A DNA stretch of 64,000 nucleotides from Streptomyces sp. CBMA123 (GCF_014596465.1 NZ_MECK01000001.1:124001-188000), one strand, 5' to 3'. Numbered from the stretch's first letter, positions 1 through 8,516 are shown. Notes: generated by a model not told the origin, from the sequence alone. Numbers and translations: made by a program.

Positions 1-173
1 CCGACCCCGCGCCCGTCGTCCGCGCGCACGCCCAGATCAGCTCCGCCACCCGTACCGCGGCCACCATCCGCAGCCTGCCGCCATCGAGGAGCTCCAACCA
101 GTTCCGTGCTTTCGAGGCCGAGATGGCCACGCTCGACCCCCGCCACCCGAACCAAGGCCACCCACGCCGCTGA
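1..173 (+). CDS. C-terminal fragment of an unidentified protein (5' end outside window)
   Basis: The reading frame that starts at base 3 is open from the left edge and stops at TGA 171-173, leaving about 56 residues. The end reads ...FEAEMATLDPRHPNQGHPRR, so it closes on an Arg pair like many genes downstream. No domain can be recognised. It lies 16 bp before the next gene on the same strand, so it is probably an upstream member of the same operon. That it is coding rests on frame continuity and the shared tail style. Confidence 0.5.
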   Translation, partial: DPAPVVRAHAQISSATRTAATIRSLPPSRSSNQFRAFEAEMATLDPRHPNQGHPRR

Positions 174-189
174 CAAGGAAGGAAGCCCC

Positions 190-906
190 CTGCCTGAGCC
201 GCCCCACCAGATCCTCTTCGCCCGCTTCCCCCTGCGCGAGGGCTCCTCCACCACCGGCAGCGCCTGGGCCGAAGCCCCCGACATGGCCAGCCGTGTCCTC
301 CTCGCCCGTGCGGGGTTCTACAACGAGGGCCTCGGTCCAATCTTCACCGCGGAGGACGCCGGCTACGGCGACGTCAACCAGCGCATCCGCCTCGCCGTTC
401 AGCTCCTCGCCGACGCCGGATACACCACCCGGGTCGTCCCTCCGCTCCCGCGCCGACAAACAGAAATCGCCTTTGCTGGACGGGACTTGGCCTATATGCA
501 GTCCCGGCTGGTGGCGGCCACCGCTCAGGTGCACAGGGCGGACACCGTCGAGGACCTCTCCTCCGCCGTCGTCGCGGTGATGGACCCCGAGACCGGACTG
601 CTCGAGCGGCTCACCGCGTTTCTGGACACCGCCTCTCAGCGCCTCGACGCCATCGCCGAGGCGGACCTCCTACCCGCCCGACCACCCATGGCCACCGCGC
701 TGCACGACGCTAGTGCCCAGCTCACCACGGCGGGCTACCTCATCGCCCAGGCGGAGCTGGCCCAGCCCGACGAGCCCGACGACCAGCCGGCCGCACCCCG
801 CGCCATCGCCGCGCGCACCCGCACTTCGCCCGGCAGCCCGACCACCTCCACCACGAGCACCGCGCCGACGCCGGTCGCCGCCTCCGCCCGCGGAGCGGCA
901 CGGTGA
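190..906 (+). CDS. Unknown helical protein with an AGF...AGY module and Arg tail
   Basis: This 238-residue protein was not recognised. The frame is open upstream to a GTG at 106, but the AAGGAAGG at 176-183 suggests a CTG start at 190. Residues about 35-85 carry the pattern LLARAGF...R...A..LLADAGYTTRVVPP. A similar module occurs in the gene at 39092-39895 (QAGF...RAVDALRAAGYGV) and more weakly in 6614-7201. The middle is helical. The last 35 residues are Ala/Thr/Pro/Ser-rich and end in RGAAR. The stop overlaps the start of the next small gene (GTGA). Function is unknown; a role in the conjugative operon is inferred only from position. Confidence 0.72.
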   Translation: MPEPPHQILFARFPLREGSSTTGSAWAEAPDMASRVLLARAGFYNEGLGPIFTAEDAGYGDVNQRIRLAVQLLADAGYTTRVVPPLPRRQTEIAFAGRDLAYMQSRLVAATAQVHRADTVEDLSSAVVAVMDPETGLLERLTAFLDTASQRLDAIAEADLLPARPPMATALHDASAQLTTAGYLIAQAELAQPDEPDDQPAAPRAIAARTRTSPGSPTTSTTSTAPTPVAASARGAAR

Positions 907-1019
907 CCCGCCCCGGCTCGGGCGGGGCCGAGCTGGTCCAACTCGTCCGCCGGCTCGACACCGAACCCGGCACCGCTCCAACGACCTGCCCGGCCAAGGC
1001 ACCCGCTGCCCGTCGCTGA
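903..1019 (+). CDS. Small 38-residue protein between helical protein and VirD4
   Basis: The GTG at 903 overlaps the preceding stop (GTGA) and opens a 38-residue frame that ends APAARR before TGA 1017-1019. Its stop overlaps a CTG that could start the VirD4 gene. The compact overlaps and the Ala/Pro/Arg tail typical of this operon argue that it is translated. It has no recognisable domain. It could instead serve as a leader peptide coupling translation into the VirD4 gene. Confidence 0.42.
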   Translation: MTRPGSGGAELVQLVRRLDTEPGTAPTTCPAKAPAARR

Positions 1020-2947
1020 GCACGCCGTACCCGCCGGCTGACCACCCGCCGGCCACCGGGCTGATCGCCCACGTCTCGGGCTTCCGTCCCGCAGTGATCG
1101 CCGCCCGCCCCCGCCCGCTCCGGGCCCCTGCCGCTGCGCGCCTCCTGCCCGGCAGACCACCACCCCCTGCAAGGACCGCACTCCTGCCCGCCTCCCCCAA
1201 ATCCCCCTCTGCAAGCCCCGGTTCGGATGCACTTCTCTACGCGCTCATCGGCGCGGGCATCGCCGTTGCCGTCTTCGGCTCCCTCGCCTGGGTCGGCGGC
1301 AACGCCGCCACCGCCGCGACCACCGCCGCCCCGTGGGCCCCGTACCGGCCGGTCGACGCCGCTCTGCACCCCGACCGGCTCTTCCCCCAGCTCAGCTCGC
1401 TCCTCCTGCTGATCAGCACCCGAATCGCCCCGGCGCTGATCTCCCTCGCCCTCACTGCGACCGGCCTGCTGCTGTGGTCCAAGCAACGCAGCCAGCCCAC
1501 CGGCCTCGCCGGCCGCAGCGACCTCGCCCCGCTGCTGCCTGCGGAGATCACCGCCAAGGCGCGCGATTTGCGCCCCAGCCTCTCCAAGGCCAAGCCGCGC
1601 GAGATCAGTCCGGACGACACCGGCATCCTGCTCGGCGACCTCGCTCCCAACGGCCCGGAAGTCAGGTCGAATTGGGAGGACGTCGCGGTCGCGATCATGG
1701 CGCCGCGCTCCGGCAAGACCACCAGCATCGCCGTCCCCGCGATCCTGCGCGCCCCCGGCCCCGTGCTGCTCACCTCGAACAAGGCGGCCCGGGATGCCTA
1801 CACGGCGTGCCTGGAAGCGCGCTCCGAGGTCGGGCGGGTCTGGACCATGGATCCGCAGCAGATCGCCCACACCCCGCAGGGGATGTGGTGGGACATCCTC
1901 GCCGACGCGGGGGACCTGCCGGGCGCACGGCGGTTGGCAGGTCATTTCGTCGCCGCTGCGGTCGACGAGTCCTCGCAGGGCGATTTCTGGAGCACCGCCG
2001 CGCAGAACACGCTCTGCGCCTTGTTCCTGGCGGCGGGCTGCGACCGCCGGCCGATCACGGACGTCCTCAAGTGGCTTGCGGTGCCCAGCGACCGCACTCC
2101 GGTCGACATTCTCCGCGACCACCGGATGATCGCCATCGCGGACCAGCTCCAGGGCACGGTGAGCGGCGCCGTGGAAACCCGTGATGGCATTTACGAAACC
2201 GCGCGCCAGTATGCCGCTTGCCTCCTGGACCCTCAGATCTCGAAGTGGGTCACGCCGAATCCCGACCTGCCGGAGTTCAAGCCGGGGGAATTCGTCACCC
2301 GCAAGGACTCACTGTTCCTTCTCTCGAAGGATGGCGGCGGCTCCGCGAGCGCGCTGATCGCGGCTGCGGCCGACTCCGTGATGCGCACGGCCGTCATCGA
2401 GGCCGAACGCGCGGGAGGCCGACTCGACCCGCCGCTGCTGGCCATTCTGGACGAGGCCGCAAATGTTTGCAAAATCGGAGATTTGCCCGACCTCTATTCC
2501 CACCTAGGATCGCGCGGCGTCATCCCGATCACCATTCTCCAGAGTTACCGCCAGGGCCAGAAAGTGTGGGGCGAGGCGGGCATGGACGCGATGTGGAGTG
2601 CCGCCACCATCAAACTGGTGGGCTCGGGCATCGACGACGCCGATTTCGCCGACAAGTTGTCGCGCCTGGTCGGCGACCACGACGTCGAAACGGTATCGCA
2701 TTCCACGTCGGAATCCGGCCGGTCCACCTCGGTCAGCATGCGCCAGGAACGCATTCTCCCGCCCGACCAGATCCGTGCCCTGAAAAAGGGAACAGCTCTC
2801 CTCTTTGCTACCGGCCTTAGGCCAGCGCTGGTGAATCTGCGCCCCTGGTATAAGGAGCCCGGCGCCGCCGAGGTGGGTGCGGCCTCCTCGCGGCAGACCG
2901 CCCTGATCACCGAGCGCGCGATGGCCAAGGCCGGTGGTGCCGCATGA
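1016..2947 (+). CDS. VirD4/TraG-type type IV coupling ATPase
   Basis: This is a membrane-bound coupling protein that would dock the relaxosome or protein substrates onto a conjugative type IV secretion channel. The N-terminal ~65 residues are Pro/Ala-rich. Two hydrophobic segments follow (about 72-95 and 125-153). Walker A is APRSGKTT near residue 230 and Walker B is LAILDEAANVC near 475. The C-terminal third (ITILQSYRQGQ, then a TraM-recognition-like stretch) is typical of the TraG/TraD superfamily. Length (~643 aa) fits actinobacterial VirD4-like proteins. The start is not settled: the frame is open further upstream, and CTG 1016 overlapping the previous stop is preferred. The next gene overlaps by ATGA. 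A VirB4-type ATPase would be expected to the left, outside the window. Confidence 0.88.
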   Translation: MSTPYPPADHPPATGLIAHVSGFRPAVIAARPRPLRAPAAARLLPGRPPPPARTALLPASPKSPSASPGSDALLYALIGAGIAVAVFGSLAWVGGNAATAATTAAPWAPYRPVDAALHPDRLFPQLSSLLLLISTRIAPALISLALTATGLLLWSKQRSQPTGLAGRSDLAPLLPAEITAKARDLRPSLSKAKPREISPDDTGILLGDLAPNGPEVRSNWEDVAVAIMAPRSGKTTSIAVPAILRAPGPVLLTSNKAARDAYTACLEARSEVGRVWTMDPQQIAHTPQGMWWDILADAGDLPGARRLAGHFVAAAVDESSQGDFWSTAAQNTLCALFLAAGCDRRPITDVLKWLAVPSDRTPVDILRDHRMIAIADQLQGTVSGAVETRDGIYETARQYAACLLDPQISKWVTPNPDLPEFKPGEFVTRKDSLFLLSKDGGGSASALIAAAADSVMRTAVIEAERAGGRLDPPLLAILDEAANVCKIGDLPDLYSHLGSRGVIPITILQSYRQGQKVWGEAGMDAMWSAATIKLVGSGIDDADFADKLSRLVGDHDVETVSHSTSESGRSTSVSMRQERILPPDQIRALKKGTALLFATGLRPALVNLRPWYKEPGAAEVGAASSRQTALITERAMAKAGGAA

Positions 2948-3843
2948 ACTACACCACCGAAGCGGCCACTCGAATCCTTTCTCTAGGCGCCGGCGTGCAA
3001 TCCACGACATTGCTTTTGCTGTCAGCGCTTGGCGAACTCCCGAAGCTCGATTACGCCATCTTCTCGGACACTGGATGGGAGCCATCCAAGGTCTATCTGC
3101 ACCTGGATGAGGTCGAGCGCAGGATTGCCCGGCCAGCGAACATACCGATCCTTCGGGTATCCTCCGGAAATATCCGCGAGGACGCGCTAGACCCGGCGCA
3201 CCGGTTCGCGTCTATGCCACTGTACATTCTCAACCAGGACGGCAGTCCGGGAATGACGCGGCGCCAATGTACGGGCGAATATAAGATCAAGCCGATAAAG
3301 CGCCAGGTTCGCCAGATACTCGGGTACCCGCATCCGGCGAGGGTTCCCCGCGGCTTGTACGCCGAGCAGTGGATAGGCATCAGCACGGACGAGTTTCATC
3401 GGGCCAAGGATTCCGATGTCAAGTACACTCGCCACACCTTTCCTCTGCTGGATCTCGGAATGTCACGGGATGACTGCCTCAAGCTGCTTTCCGAGCACGG
3501 CTGGGGGTCCACTCCCAAGAGCAGCTGTCTCGGCTGCCCATTCCACGGAAATGCCCAGTGGCGGGAGATCCGTGACAACTCGCCAGAGGAGTGGGCGGAC
3601 GTCGTGGAGTTCGATGCCGCGATCCGGGCTGGCAATGCCAGGGCGAATGCCGATGGAAGGCCGTTGCTGGGGCAGGCGTATCTGCATCGCTCCCGGCTTC
3701 CGCTCGACCTGGCGCCGATCGACAAGCTCACCCGGGCGGAGGCCCGTGCCCAGCAGCTGCGGCTGGAACTGGACGAGGAGGAGCTGGAGAACGGCTCGGA
3801 TGCCGGCTGCTCGCCCTTCTCCTGCCGAGGTGATGCCGCCTGA
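2944..3843 (+). CDS. PAPS-reductase-fold (ATP-pyrophosphatase) protein of the phage/plasmid type
   Basis: This 299-residue protein has the N-terminal PP-loop ILSLGAGVQSTTLLL (residues ~11-25), the SGG/GxQS signature of the adenine-nucleotide alpha-hydrolase/PAPS-reductase family. An SDTGWE motif follows, and a CLGC pair lies near 195-198. A Cys-containing C terminus (GCSPFSC) follows. Relatives in phages and plasmids are annotated as phosphoadenosine phosphosulfate reductase, but their substrate is usually unknown. The fold also occurs in DndC-type DNA-sulfur modification and tRNA thiolation enzymes. The ATG overlaps the VirD4 stop, so the two are translationally coupled. Base composition drops slightly (more AT codons), hinting at separate ancestry. 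A nucleic-acid modification role is an inference. Confidence 0.82.
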   Translation: MNYTTEAATRILSLGAGVQSTTLLLLSALGELPKLDYAIFSDTGWEPSKVYLHLDEVERRIARPANIPILRVSSGNIREDALDPAHRFASMPLYILNQDGSPGMTRRQCTGEYKIKPIKRQVRQILGYPHPARVPRGLYAEQWIGISTDEFHRAKDSDVKYTRHTFPLLDLGMSRDDCLKLLSEHGWGSTPKSSCLGCPFHGNAQWREIRDNSPEEWADVVEFDAAIRAGNARANADGRPLLGQAYLHRSRLPLDLAPIDKLTRAEARAQQLRLELDEEELENGSDAGCSPFSCRGDAA

Positions 3844-3917
3844 CGTCCCACCCGCCCAGCCGGCCTGCTCGGCTGCACCGATAGGACCGTCCTCAACAGA
3901 CAAGGAGCTTCGAGCTG

Positions 3918-4622
3918 TTGGACCCATGGCACATCCCGGTCGACCGGGCCAAGGCTCTCACGCTGATCTCGCCGCTGCCGGACGGCAAGGTGGCCGGCAC
4001 CAAGCAGGTGGCCCGTCGCGGTGGCCTGATCGTCACCGCCGAGCTCACCGAGACCATGCGCTACGACACGTGGAACGGCGTTCGGGTCCAGATCGTCTCG
4101 CCGCACACCGGGGAACTGGGCTCCTCCTGGTTCGGCTTCGACGAGTACAACGTGCTCAACCCTCGCTTCCTGCACGGCATGGGCGCGCGAGGCAACCTCC
4201 TGCGGTCCAACCAGGCCGATCTCCTGAAACCGGGGCGCATCCGCGCGCAGGCGCTGCGCGCGGCGGTGGCCTCGTACACCGCGGTCTTCGCGCCGTTGCC
4301 GGAGCCGTCGGTGGCCGCGCGGGACGCCGTCGCCGACCGGCTCGGCGCTCTCGGGCAGCTCCAGGAGGCGCTCGACCACCTGTCGGCCCGCTTCTCCGAG
4401 TTCGGCCACCCAGATGCCGGGGCCCGGTTCCACAGCCACGCCGAGGTGCTCCGGGAGATCGGCCAGGAGATCACCGCGGACCTCCAGCAGTTCGCCCCGC
4501 CGGGCACCGCGGGAGCACGCCGCTCGGCTGCGGCCAGTGCCAGGACCAGTACGGCCGGTCGGCTCCACGAGGTCGCTCCTGGCTACTACGCGCCGCCGCG
4601 CACTGCGGGCCGAACCCTGTGA
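3918..4622 (+). CDS. Unknown 234-residue protein, TTG start
   Basis: The product was not recognised. The TTG at 3918 follows AAGGAG at 3902-3907 with ten bases between, and the protein begins LDPWHIPVDRAKAL. The N-terminal ~95 residues look like a compact alpha/beta domain (RGGLIVTAELTETMRYD, VRVQIVSPHTGEL). Residues ~100-185 are helical with Leu/Ala heptads. The final 40 are Ala/Arg/Thr-rich. It lies 74 bp after the PAPS-reductase-like gene. No catalytic motif is evident. Confidence 0.75.
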   Translation: MDPWHIPVDRAKALTLISPLPDGKVAGTKQVARRGGLIVTAELTETMRYDTWNGVRVQIVSPHTGELGSSWFGFDEYNVLNPRFLHGMGARGNLLRSNQADLLKPGRIRAQALRAAVASYTAVFAPLPEPSVAARDAVADRLGALGQLQEALDHLSARFSEFGHPDAGARFHSHAEVLREIGQEITADLQQFAPPGTAGARRSAAASARTSTAGRLHEVAPGYYAPPRTAGRTL

Positions 4623-4658
4623 ATCCCATCATTCCGCCTTCTGAGCAACGGAGTTGAC

Positions 4659-4832
4659 ATGACTGAGAACGCCATCGGCTTTCTGCCGGTCACCCGGGCC
4701 GACGGGGGCTGGCACCTGTCGGTGGGCGCCGGCCGGGTCCGGATTCGCGACGAGGCGCTCGTCGAGGACCTGGACCAGCTGCGCGCCCTGCTGGCCCCGG
4801 ACCAACCGCGCGAGGAAGCGGTGCCCGAGTGA
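4659..4832 (+). CDS. Small 57-residue protein
   Basis: The ATG at 4659 follows CGGAG at 4649-4653 and gives MTENAIGFLPVTRADGG... ending REEAVPE. Its TGA overlaps the GTG of the next gene (GTGA), typical of translational coupling. The sequence alternates short beta-like stretches with an acidic C-terminal helix (DEALVEDLDQLRALLA). It is shaped like other small plasmid accessory proteins, but no family was recognised. Confidence 0.62.
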   Translation: MTENAIGFLPVTRADGGWHLSVGAGRVRIRDEALVEDLDQLRALLAPDQPREEAVPE

Positions 4833-5995
4833 CGCCGGTCAACCGGGACATGAGCCCGCAGCTGGAGGCCGAGCAGGCGGTACTCGGAGCGTGCCTGCTC
4901 GACCCGGCCCAGCTCACCCTGTTGAAGGAGTGGCTGGAGCCCCGGCACTTCTACCGCCCCGCACACGAGAGCTTCTTCGCGATCCTGCTCGCCCAGCACA
5001 CCGCCGGCCACCCGGCCCTCGCCCTCGCCCCGGACGCCGATGCCGAGGCGAAGGCGGATTGGGCCATCACGGCGATCACCACGGCCACCCGGGAGGTCCC
5101 CGGGTTCAGCGCGAGCTACGGCCACACGCTGGTCGCCGCCTGCCCCAGGCCCGCGCACGCCGCCGCCTACGGCCGGATGGTCCTGGAGACAGCGGTGCGG
5201 CGGGCGCTGGAGGAACACGCCCACCGCCTGCTGCACGCCGCCGAGACCGAGGCGGTCGAAGCCGCCGTCGAGCTGACCGGCGCGCTGCACACCGTGATCG
5301 CGCGGCTGGCCGATGCCTGGGGGACGATCGACCAGCGCTCTCCCCGGCCGCTGCCCACCCCACCCACGCGGCCGGCCGCCGCCAAGGCGGCCGAGGCCGC
5401 CCGGCACAACGAGCAGATGCTGCTGTCCAGCCTGATCAGCTCCCCGGAGCAGATCCCGCAGACCGCGTCCTGGCTCACGGCCGAGGACCTCGTCGACACC
5501 GGCCACCGCGCGGTCTTCAACGCCATGGCCGCGCTCGCGCACCGGCGCGAGCCGGTAGACGAGCTGACGGTGCTGTGGGAGGTGCAGCGGCGCGGCGCCC
5601 TGGCCGCCGGGGTGATCACGGTGGCCGAGGTCCGCGACCTGTGCGCGGAAGGCTTTCCGGGCGATCCCGGCTACTGGGCAGAGCGCGTCCTTCGCGCCGC
5701 GCTGCTGCGAGCGGCGGCCACCTCGGCCGGCATCGTGCGGGTGATGGCGCTGGACGCCTCCATCGCCGCCGGGCCGCTGCTCGGCTCGGCCGTACGGGCC
5801 CTCGCCCCCGCCGACCGCGTGCAGGAACGGCTCCGCTCCGCGACGGCGCCCCCCACCGAGCGCACCGGACCGGTGGTCCTCGGCACCGCCCGGCGCAAGG
5901 GAGCAGCTCTGAGTCGAAGCCCCGCTCCGCCGCCCTCCCCAGCCGCCCGGCCTGCCGACCGCACGGGCGAGACCACCGTACGATCCCGACGCTGA
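4829..5995 (+). CDS. Two tandem DnaB N-terminal domains without helicase motor
   Basis: This 388-residue protein opens SPQLEAEQAVLGACLLDPAQL (residues ~8-28), the classical start of the DnaB N-terminal domain that binds primase and forms the helicase collar. A second copy starts near residue 192 (HNEQMLLSSLISSPEQI) and runs to about 310. There is no RecA-like ATPase domain: Walker motifs are absent and the protein ends in a Pro/Ser/Arg-rich tail (VRSRR). Such a protein could bind primase or modulate host DnaB during transfer replication. That role is inferred from the domain only. GTG start overlaps the preceding gene. Confidence 0.8.
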   Translation: MTPVNRDMSPQLEAEQAVLGACLLDPAQLTLLKEWLEPRHFYRPAHESFFAILLAQHTAGHPALALAPDADAEAKADWAITAITTATREVPGFSASYGHTLVAACPRPAHAAAYGRMVLETAVRRALEEHAHRLLHAAETEAVEAAVELTGALHTVIARLADAWGTIDQRSPRPLPTPPTRPAAAKAAEAARHNEQMLLSSLISSPEQIPQTASWLTAEDLVDTGHRAVFNAMAALAHRREPVDELTVLWEVQRRGALAAGVITVAEVRDLCAEGFPGDPGYWAERVLRAALLRAAATSAGIVRVMALDASIAAGPLLGSAVRALAPADRVQERLRSATAPPTERTGPVVLGTARRKGAALSRSPAPPPSPAARPADRTGETTVRSRR

Positions 5996-6011
5996 CCACC
6001 GGAGACCCACA

Positions 6012-6617
6012 CTGCCCCCCACCACCCCCCGTGCCCAGTCCGTGGACCGACTCCACTCGGCGGCCGATTCCATCAACCAGCTCGAGGCCGAACTCCCGCG
6101 TGCCTACCGCGAGGAGGGGCTGCCGGGACTGGAGGAACTGGCCGAGCACACCGGCGCCCTGCGCGACTGCCAGGACGACCTGCTGCACGTCGCCACCGCA
6201 CTGCACCACCCGCATGCCCCGACCGCCGACCGGATCGCGGTGCGCTCCCTGGCGACGGCTGGCGCGCAGCTGGGCGAGGCGCTCGGCGCGATCGGCCGGG
6301 CCACCGCGATGGCCGGCCGGCTCTACGAGGTCGACGGCCTCGGCGGCCCGCGCGCCGACGAGGTCCGCGAACGCGGCGCCCAGCAGCTGAACGTGGCGCT
6401 GTCCCGGACTCGCTTGGCGCTGAACAGCGCGGCCGAGAACCTGCGCCGCGACGCCCGGGTGCTCAGCGGCCCCGCCGCCGCTCTCGCGCACGGTCCAGCT
6501 CCGCGGGCCCTGGCCGCCACCGCCCGGACCAGCGCTGGCCGGAGTGCCCGCACAGTCACCTCGCCCCCGCTGCCGGTCGGGCAGCAGCTCGCCACCCTCC
6601 CGGGACGGCGTCGATGA
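6012..6617 (+). CDS. Unknown all-helical 201-residue protein, probable CTG start
   Basis: The protein is almost entirely predicted helix (LEELAEHTGALRDCQDDLLH, LATAGAQLGEALGAIGRAT), followed by a Ser/Thr/Pro linker and the ending LPGRRR. The preferred start is CTG 6012 (LPPTTPRAQSV), seven or eight bases after GGAG at 6001-6004. A GTG at 6042 is the fallback. The stop overlaps the next ATG (ATGA). No family was recognised; the bundle-like helices suggest a structural or adaptor protein. Confidence 0.7.
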   Translation: MPPTTPRAQSVDRLHSAADSINQLEAELPRAYREEGLPGLEELAEHTGALRDCQDDLLHVATALHHPHAPTADRIAVRSLATAGAQLGEALGAIGRATAMAGRLYEVDGLGGPRADEVRERGAQQLNVALSRTRLALNSAAENLRRDARVLSGPAAALAHGPAPRALAATARTSAGRSARTVTSPPLPVGQQLATLPGRRR

Positions 6618-7201
6618 GGCCGCTCGCCACCGCCGGCCCTGCCACCTTCGGCGGCGCCCTGTCCAACTCGGCCTACCGCAACGACCTGGAGGTGGTCGCG
6701 GGAATGCTGCGCGCCCTGGGGCACAACGCTGCCGTCACCCCGTCCGGTTCGGCTCCCGGCGTCCCCGACCGCAGCGCCCTGCTGGACCAGGCTCGCCAGG
6801 CGCAGGCGTTCATCCGGCACTGCGGCGACAACGCCGAGCACTACGGGCGGCAGCCGGCCGACAACCCGTCCGCGGCCCTACTGGCCGGGGCGTACGAGGT
6901 CGCGATGAGCCACGCGGCCACCGTCCACCGTCACCTGGGCGCGGCCCTCGACCTCTCGATCAAGTACGCGCAGTCTCCGCCGGAGCAGCCGGGCAGCCCA
7001 GCCGAGGCGCTGCGCCTTCGCCGTGCCGAGCACGCCACCGCCGCGCTGGACAGCGCCGACCGGTGCGCGGCGCAGGGAGCCGAGGCGGTGCTCGCCTTCG
7101 CCACGCGGCTCCCGCCCGGCCAGAGCCGGCCGAGCCCTGCTGCGGCGGCGCCGGTGATCGGTTCACCCGTCGTCTCCTCTCCGCTCAGGAGGCGCGGGTG
7201 A
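6614..7201 (+). CDS. Unknown helical protein with L..LGHNAAV module
   Basis: This 195-residue protein starts at ATG 6614 overlapping the previous stop. Residues ~20-45 (AYRNDLEVVAGMLRALGHNA) resemble the helix-turn-strand module of the proteins at 190-906 and 39092-39895. Helices follow to ~165, then a Pro/Ala/Ser linker and the ending SSPLRRRG. The C-terminal Arg codons AGGAGG also form the ribosome binding site for the next gene, whose GTG overlaps this stop. Function is unknown. Confidence 0.7.
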   Translation: MRPLATAGPATFGGALSNSAYRNDLEVVAGMLRALGHNAAVTPSGSAPGVPDRSALLDQARQAQAFIRHCGDNAEHYGRQPADNPSAALLAGAYEVAMSHAATVHRHLGAALDLSIKYAQSPPEQPGSPAEALRLRRAEHATAALDSADRCAAQGAEAVLAFATRLPPGQSRPSPAAAAPVIGSPVVSSPLRRRG

Positions 7202-7839
7202 CCGGCAACCCCCTGCCTCCCGCCGTGGCCGGGCTCGGCCAGGCCGACCTGGACGCACTGCTCTCGCTCTCCGAGCAGCTGAGCGCCTTCGAGCAGGCGA
7301 TCCCCGTACCGGCGCCGCACGAGCCGCTGCCCGAAGTGCGGGACCTGTCCTGGCCGATGGTGCGCCTGCACGAGCTGGTCGCGGCCCCGCTCGACGAGGT
7401 GTTCTTCCGGTCGACGAGCGCGCGCGACGCCGGCCTCGGCGTCTTCACCGCCACCACCTCAGCCCTCGCCCTCGCACAGGCCGGACTGGCGAGGGCAGCC
7501 TCCCTGCTCGCCGACCCGGTGCCGAGCCCCGAGGCGCAGACCAGCGCCTGGCACGCGCTCGCCACGGTCCGGCGCACGGTGCGCGAGACGTCGCAGGCGC
7601 TGGCCGACGCCGCCACGGTCGCCGCCGTCCCCTCCCAGGTCACCAGCCTCGCCGCCCGTCGGCCCACGGCAGCACCGCCTGCAGGCCGGCCACCCGCCGC
7701 TGGGGAGAGCGAGCGCCGCGTGGACGCCGCCCTTCGCCGCTCGCCCGCCCTCATTCTGGTCTCCCCGCCTGCCGAGCCCTTCGCTCCCGCGCCCCCGAGC
7801 TCCCCGCCCGCAACGGTCGTTCCGCTGCGCCGCACCTGA
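7198..7839 (+). CDS. Unknown helical protein with Pro/Ala tail
   Basis: GTG 7198 lies five or six bases after AGGAGG and overlaps the upstream stop. The 213-residue product is helical over residues 10-150 (LDALLSLSEQLSAFEQAIPV; LALAQAGLARAASLLAD) and then becomes a long Pro/Ser/Ala tail ending VVPLRRT. No domain was recognised. It is one of a run of five similar-sized helical proteins (6012-9188) that may form a complex, which is only an inference from adjacency. Confidence 0.7.
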   Translation: MTGNPLPPAVAGLGQADLDALLSLSEQLSAFEQAIPVPAPHEPLPEVRDLSWPMVRLHELVAAPLDEVFFRSTSARDAGLGVFTATTSALALAQAGLARAASLLADPVPSPEAQTSAWHALATVRRTVRETSQALADAATVAAVPSQVTSLAARRPTAAPPAGRPPAAGESERRVDAALRRSPALILVSPPAEPFAPAPPSSPPATVVPLRRT

Positions 7840-7869
7840 CCACCACGCCGGCCCGTCCGGCCCGACGAA

Positions 7870-7883
7870 GGGAGGCCACCACG
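7870..7883 (+). promoter_or_regulatory. Shine-Dalgarno followed by an ACG start
   Basis: GGGAGG at 7870-7875 is followed after five bases by ACG 7881-7883, the first codon consistent with the coding frame of the next gene. No ATG, GTG or TTG lies in that frame between the previous stop (7839) and the conserved-looking N terminus. This supports an ACG start or another unusual mechanism. Confidence 0.45.
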
Positions 7884-8483
7884 CCCACCGTCACCATCCA
7901 CGACCACCAACAGCGTCTCCAACTGGCCGCCAAACGAATCGAAGCCGTCGCAGTTTCGCTGCCGGGTCCGTACGACCCGTACCTCAACGAGGTACCGGAT
8001 GTCCTCGACGTCCGCCGCCAACTCCTCGCGCTCCAAGAGGTGCAGACCAGCACAATCAACGCCGCCACCGAGTACGCGCCGAGCATCTCGACGGACCCGA
8101 CGGCGACAACCGCAGCCCGTCGCACCGCCATCGCCCTGGCGGGTGCGACCAACCGGATCGCAACGGCCGAACGCCACCTTCTGGCCGTCTTCACCGTCGC
8201 CATGAGCGCGAACGTCTGGGCCATCCCCTCCTCCGAAGATGCCCGGCCGGCCGACCACTATCACGAGATTTTCGCCCAACTGGCTAGCTCGGCAAGGGAA
8301 CTGCGCGCAACGGCCGAACAGCTCCCCACCTCCGGCCAGTCCCAGCACTCGCAGACAGCTTCCCGCGCGAACGCTGCCCGTTCCTTCACCGGCCGGCTCC
8401 GCTCGGCGTTCCAGCGCCGCCCCGCTGCGGAACCGCTGCCGGTCGCCGCCCTTCCCCGCACCGCCGCCAAGCCACGGCGCTGA
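7881..8483 (+). CDS. Unknown helical protein, apparent ACG start
   Basis: The frame encodes about 200 residues beginning TPTVTIHDHQQRLQLAAKRI. The first in-frame ATG or GTG is far inside (GTG 8040), yet the upstream codons have normal coding bias and follow GGGAGG at correct distance. The start is therefore placed at ACG 7881. The protein is helical (RRTAIALAGATNRIATAERH) with an amphipathic tail ending TAAKPRR. No family was recognised. An alternative is a shorter protein from 8040, which would leave 159 well-formed codons untranslated. Confidence 0.62.
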   Translation, partial: TPTVTIHDHQQRLQLAAKRIEAVAVSLPGPYDPYLNEVPDVLDVRRQLLALQEVQTSTINAATEYAPSISTDPTATTAARRTAIALAGATNRIATAERHLLAVFTVAMSANVWAIPSSEDARPADHYHEIFAQLASSARELRATAEQLPTSGQSQHSQTASRANAARSFTGRLRSAFQRRPAAEPLPVAALPRTAAKPRR

Positions 8484-8516
8484 CCCTCCCGCCTCCGCCC
8501 CATTAGGAGCCCCGCC

